A stretch of 64,000 bases of DNA from Acidobacteriota bacterium. Its GTDB lineage: Bacteria > Acidobacteriota > Vicinamibacteria > Vicinamibacterales > 2-12-FULL-66-21. Position numbers and translations under genes: made by a program. Shown piece after piece: positions 61,014-64,000 of this stretch. The stretch spans positions 1-64,000 of the forward strand of contig JACPDI010000023.1 in the NCBI GenBank assembly GCA_016184105.1, read 5' to 3'. How positions within the stretch are numbered: the first letter of the stretch is position 1; every line of letters starts with the position of its first letter. The notes beneath the pieces are model-generated. The model was not told the origin of the DNA. It worked only from the letters and a program-made list of their open reading frames with translations, and made no database searches.

Positions 61014-62635
61014 GGCACCCTGAACCGTTCCCGCAGCGAGGCAGTTTCCTCCGCGCGCTGCGCGTCGGTCCATCCCAGTTCGCGCGCGGCGATGTCCGCG
61101 GCACGATTGACGACCTCCGCTCCCGGCCAGGCATCGGCGCCGATGGAGCACCGGCGCATCAGGATGTCGTCGAGCCGGCAGGCGGCCTCCCGGCGGATCG
61201 CGTGGACGACCTCTGCGCCGATCGCTGGCGTGTGGCCGCCGAGCGGCGCGAGCAATCCGCGATCGTGGGCGGCAATGTCCAGGACATCGACGCAGCGCGC
61301 GCCATAGAGCCGCGAGAGGTGCGCGCGGGCGGGCTCCGGGAGCGTGAGGTGCAGCCGCTGCGCGGTCTCGGTGGCCAGTGCTTCATGGTCGGCGATCGAC
61401 GCGCCCGGCAGGATGGCGTGCGCCGTCTGACTGCGTAGCGCGGTCCGTATCGCACGATCCACCGCGCGCGCGGCGACGCCGCGGGCGGTCGTGTACTTCA
61501 CGCCGATGACCGTCATCGCGCCGGCCACCCCCTCGCCTCCGTGATCGATCACTTCAGCGTGCCGCTTCAGCATCGGCCGGCCGCGCCGGTCCCGCTCGGC
61601 GGGCACGATGCCGCGATGCACCAGCGTCACCGAGTCCGCCGTCAGCCCCAGGGCGGGAAACGCCTCGTTGGCATCGGCGATGAACGCGGCGACTTCCTCG
61701 TCGCCAGGGATTTCGGCATCCGGCGTGACAAACGTGTCCGACTGGCTCGTGCCGACGAGCGCCCTGCCGCGCCAGGGCGTCAGGGTGAGCATGCGGCCGT
61801 CGCGTGTCGGCGAGGCAAGCGCCAGGTCGCCAGCCGGGCGAGACGTGACGAGGTTCATGGCCTTGACGAGGGGCGCCTCGCGCGGCAGTCCGAACGCGCG
61901 CATGAGGGCGCCGGCCCCGGCGCCGGCGGCGTTGATGGTCAGGCGCGCGCGAACGTCGAACGCCTCGCCGCTCAGCCGATCGCGGACGCGAAGCCCCTCG
62001 ATGCGGCGTGCGCCGCCGAGCGCGGAGACGGCTTCCACATGGTTGGCGAGGATGGCGCCGTGGGACGCGGCCGCGAGCGCAAACCCAATGGTGACCCGAT
62101 CGGTCTCGACGATCTGGTAGTCGTACCACATCGCGCCGCCGGTCAGTCCTTCGCGCCGCACGCCCGGGAACAGCCGCTCGACGGCTCCGCGCGACACCAG
62201 GCGCGGCGCGGGAAGGCGCAACTCGGGCTCGACGCCCTCATTGCGGTCGCGTGCGATGACCCGGTCGATCCGGAACGCGGCCCGGAGCGCCAGCCGGCTC
62301 CGCATGATGGAACGGTAGGTGGCGATCATGAACGGCAGCGGACGCAGCAGCCGGGGCGCGATGCGCGCGAGCGTCCGGCGCTCGAGGACCGATTCGCGCG
62401 CGCGGCGGAGATCGCCCGTCTGCAGCGACCGCAGGCCGCCGTGGGCCGTCTTCTGGTGGTTGAAAGAGGCGGCGCCTCCGAAATCGCCGCGCTCCACCAG
62501 CGCGGTCGCCAGCCCGCGGCCGGCGGCGTCGCAGGCCATCGCCAGCCCGAGGATGCCGCCGCCGGCGACCAGCACGTCGAACTCGCGATCGGCCAGCGCG
62601 CGCAGATCGCGCGCGAGGATGACATGTTCGTTCAT
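60998..62635 (-). CDS. glpD: FAD-dependent glycerol-3-phosphate dehydrogenase
   Basis: A 545-aa flavoprotein oxidising glycerol-3-phosphate to dihydroxyacetone phosphate with transfer of electrons to quinone. Dinucleotide motif DVLVAGGGILGLAMACDAAGRGL, then VERGDFGGAASFNHQKTAHGGLR (GlpD/GlpA family), GAMWYDYQIVETDRV, TPWRGRALVGTSQSD and a C-terminal helical domain (from about 400). It may feed membrane lipid turnover. ATG at 62635, divergent from a methyltransferase gene. Confidence 0.9.
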   Translation of the reverse strand: MNEHVILARDLRALADREFDVLVAGGGILGLAMACDAAGRGLATALVERGDFGGAASFNHQKTAHGGLRSLQTGDLRRARESVLERRTLARIAPRLLRPLPFMIATYRSIMRSRLALRAAFRIDRVIARDRNEGVEPELRLPAPRLVSRGAVERLFPGVRREGLTGGAMWYDYQIVETDRVTIGFALAAASHGAILANHVEAVSALGGARRIEGLRVRDRLSGEAFDVRARLTINAAGAGAGALMRAFGLPREAPLVKAMNLVTSRPAGDLALASPTRDGRMLTLTPWRGRALVGTSQSDTFVTPDAEIPGDEEVAAFIADANEAFPALGLTADSVTLVHRGIVPAERDRRGRPMLKRHAEVIDHGGEGVAGAMTVIGVKYTTARGVAARAVDRAIRTALRSQTAHAILPGASIADHEALATETAQRLHLTLPEPARAHLSRLYGARCVDVLDIAAHDRGLLAPLGGHTPAIGAEVVHAIRREAACRLDDILMRRCSIGADAWPGAEVVNRAADIAARELGWTDAQRAEETASLRERFRVPGSGC

Positions 62636-62646
62636 GGTGTCATGCA

Positions 62647-62670
62647 GCGGCCGGCGGTGAGGCCGGCCGC
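62647..62670. repeat. GC-rich hairpin between divergent genes
   Basis: A 9-bp stem GCGGCCGGC / GCCGGCCGC with a 6-base loop. It lies upstream of both glpD (-) and the methyltransferase (+), so it is more likely a repeat or regulatory structure than a terminator. Confidence 0.5.
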
Positions 62671-62686
62671 GTTATAGTAATGCCGC

Positions 62687-63451
62687 GTGTCCCCATCCTC
62701 CAACGCGGGCGTCCGCGAATATTGGAACGTCCGCATCCACGACCTCGAGATTTCCCGCAACGCGCCCGGCACACGCGAGTTCTTCCGCGACCTCGACGAG
62801 TACCATTTCGAGAAGCTGCACCACCTGCTCCGGCTGGTTGACTTCGCTGGTTTCGCCGGCCGGCGCGTGCTGGACGTCGGGTGCGGCGCGGGCGTCGATC
62901 TCGCCAGGTTCGCGCGCGGGGGCGCCCGCGCCACGGGGATCGACCTCGCGGGGGCGGCGGTCCGGCTCGCGCAGTCGAACGTCGGTCAGCAGCACCTCCG
63001 CGCTGCGTTCGTCGAAGGGGACGGCGAGCAGTTGCCGTTTGCCGGCGCCGTGTTTGACCTGGTCTACGCGCACGGCGTCGTGCAATACACGAGCGACGGC
63101 CGCCGGTTGATCGAAGAATGCCGGCGCGTGCTGGTGCCGGGCGGCACCGCGATCTTCCAGGTCTACAACCGCATCTCCTGGCTGAACGCGCTGTCCAAAT
63201 TGATGAACGTCGGCCTGGAACACGAAGACGCGCCCGCGCTTCGCAAGTACTCGATAGGAGAGTTCCGGGCGATGCTGGCCGGATTCCGCGACGTGCGGAT
63301 CGTCGAGGAGCGCTTTCCGGTCAAATCGCGCCTCCACAAGGGATGGAAGGGCGCGATCTACAATTCGGCATTCGTGGGGACGTTCAACGCGCTGCCGCGC
63401 GCATGGGTGCGGCGGTTTGGCTGGCACCTGCTCGCGTTCTGCACAAAATGA
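62687..63451 (+). CDS. SAM-dependent methyltransferase
   Basis: A 254-aa class I methyltransferase: GRRVLDVGCGAGVDLARFARGG (SAM motif I), GIDLAGAAVRLAQ, FDLVYAHGVVQYTSDGRRLIE and CRRVLVPGGTAIFQVYN. Similar to small-molecule or quinone-type methyltransferases; substrate unknown. Start is GTG at 62687; a -10-like TATAGT (62673-62678) ends eight bases before it. Its stop overlaps dapF (ATGA). Confidence 0.85.
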   Translation: MSPSSNAGVREYWNVRIHDLEISRNAPGTREFFRDLDEYHFEKLHHLLRLVDFAGFAGRRVLDVGCGAGVDLARFARGGARATGIDLAGAAVRLAQSNVGQQHLRAAFVEGDGEQLPFAGAVFDLVYAHGVVQYTSDGRRLIEECRRVLVPGGTAIFQVYNRISWLNALSKLMNVGLEHEDAPALRKYSIGEFRAMLAGFRDVRIVEERFPVKSRLHKGWKGAIYNSAFVGTFNALPRAWVRRFGWHLLAFCTK

Positions 63452-64000
63452 GACTCGTCAAGGCGCACGCGTACGGCAACGACTTCCTCCTCGCCGAAGA
63501 CCCCCCCGTACCGCTCGACGACGCGGCCGCGCTCGCGCGCGCCGTCTGCGGCCGCCACCGCGGAATCGGCGCCGACGGCCTGATCCTGTATCGCGCCGGT
63601 CCGCGCGGCGCCGCCATGCGGCTGCTCAACGCCGACGGCAGCTATTCCGAGGTGTCAGGCAACGGCGTCCGCTGCCTCGCGGCCTTGCTGGCTGCGCGCG
63701 CGCCAGGAGAACGCGGCTTCACCGTGGACACCGACGCGGGCTCGAAACGGCTCGAGCTGCTCCAGCGCGATCCGCGCGGGCGCATGACCTTCCGTGCGGA
63801 GATGGGCGAGCCCGAACGCATCGAGCGGATCATCTTGTCGGGCCGGGAGAGCTGCACCGTGACGACGCTGCGTGTCGGCAACCCGCAGTGCGTGATGCTC
63901 GTGTCCGCGGCGGAACTCACCGAGGCGATGCTTCACAAATTCGGGCCGTTCCTGACGTCCCATCCGCATTTCCCCGCGGGAACCAACGTGGAGCTGGCGC
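63448..64000 (+). CDS. dapF: Diaminopimelate epimerase, partial (catalytic Cys position is Ser)
   Basis: The first 184 residues are visible; the gene continues beyond the window. Interconverts LL- and meso-diaminopimelate for lysine and peptidoglycan synthesis. Family motifs are KAHAYGNDFLLAED, IGADGLILY and NADGSYSEVSGNGVRCLAAL. The last normally reads CGNG with a catalytic cysteine (Cys73 in other bacteria); here Ser70 (codon TCA) takes its place. The second catalytic cysteine is outside the window. ATG overlaps the methyltransferase stop (ATGA). Confidence 0.88.
   Translation, partial: MRLVKAHAYGNDFLLAEDPPVPLDDAAALARAVCGRHRGIGADGLILYRAGPRGAAMRLLNADGSYSEVSGNGVRCLAALLAARAPGERGFTVDTDAGSKRLELLQRDPRGRMTFRAEMGEPERIERIILSGRESCTVTTLRVGNPQCVMLVSAAELTEAMLHKFGPFLTSHPHFPAGTNVELA

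Overview
The window is 64 kb of GC-rich Gram-negative DNA. Outer-membrane beta-barrels, lipoproteins, a System I cytochrome c maturation operon and a diaminopimelate epimerase are all present. The CcmF-CcmH fusion, the DciA/DUF721 gene, the many GT-C membrane glycosyltransferases and the fibronectin-type lipoproteins fit an Acidobacteriota of the Vicinamibacteria type. That placement is inference from gene content; no rRNA is present. Genes are tightly packed, with many ATGA/GTGA stop-start overlaps, so most runs are probably translationally coupled operons.

Layout. (1) 1-4575, minus strand: a chemosensory operon cheW-cheR(TPR)-cheW-mcp-cheA. Its composition is visibly lower in GC than the rest, and its gene content resembles a Wsp-like 'alternative function' array more than a flagellar one. 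It is separated from a tRNA-Phe gene by about 370 bp of tandem repeats. (2) 5.3-8.2 kb: ftsB/divIC-like gene, Crp-family regulator, recA (broken by an internal deletion) and a divergent YdjM-type membrane hydrolase. (3) 8.2-13.7 kb: hybrid histidine kinase, 3-hydroxyacyl-CoA dehydrogenase, thiolase, DUF721/DciA, Maf. (4) 13.7-21.0 kb: ccm operon, ccmE-ccmF/H-ccmI-like-secreted anchored protein-ccmA-ccmB-ccmC-ccmD-small protein. (5) 21.0-25.7 kb: phosphoesterase, aroK, aroA, RsbW-like kinase, suhB, a REP-type palindrome, outer-membrane barrel. (6) 25.8-58.9 kb: a large glycan/glycolipid assembly region with six GT-C-like membrane proteins, two GT2 enzymes plus a third degenerate GT2 domain fused to a CofD/YvcK domain, three GT4 enzymes, two AglD-type flippase/LPG-synthase membrane proteins, a nucleotidyltransferase, methyltransferases, a radical SAM/SPASM enzyme, an SDR, a left-handed beta-helix acyltransferase, three FN3-type lipoproteins and an SGNH lipoprotein. 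(7) 58.9-64 kb: ttcA, dtd, outer-membrane protein, glpD-like dehydrogenase, methyltransferase, and the start of dapF.

How the genes work together. The glycan region reads as supply (nucleotidyltransferase, SDR epimerase), lipid-linked sugar donors (GT2), GT-C transferases that use them at the membrane, GT4 chain assembly, decoration (methyl, acyl, radical SAM) and surface lipoproteins that may bind or process the product. The most unusual single gene is the CofD/YvcK-GT2 fusion at 39004-41019, whose glycosyltransferase half has lost the DxD metal motif found in its immediate downstream paralogue.

Caution: three genes (mcp, recA and one FN3 lipoprotein) carry apparent frameshifts or small deletions at positions where both flanking frames look intact. 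This could be real decay or assembly/sequencing error, and it lowers trust in fine-scale indels elsewhere. No CRISPR array, integrase, transposase or rRNA was seen.
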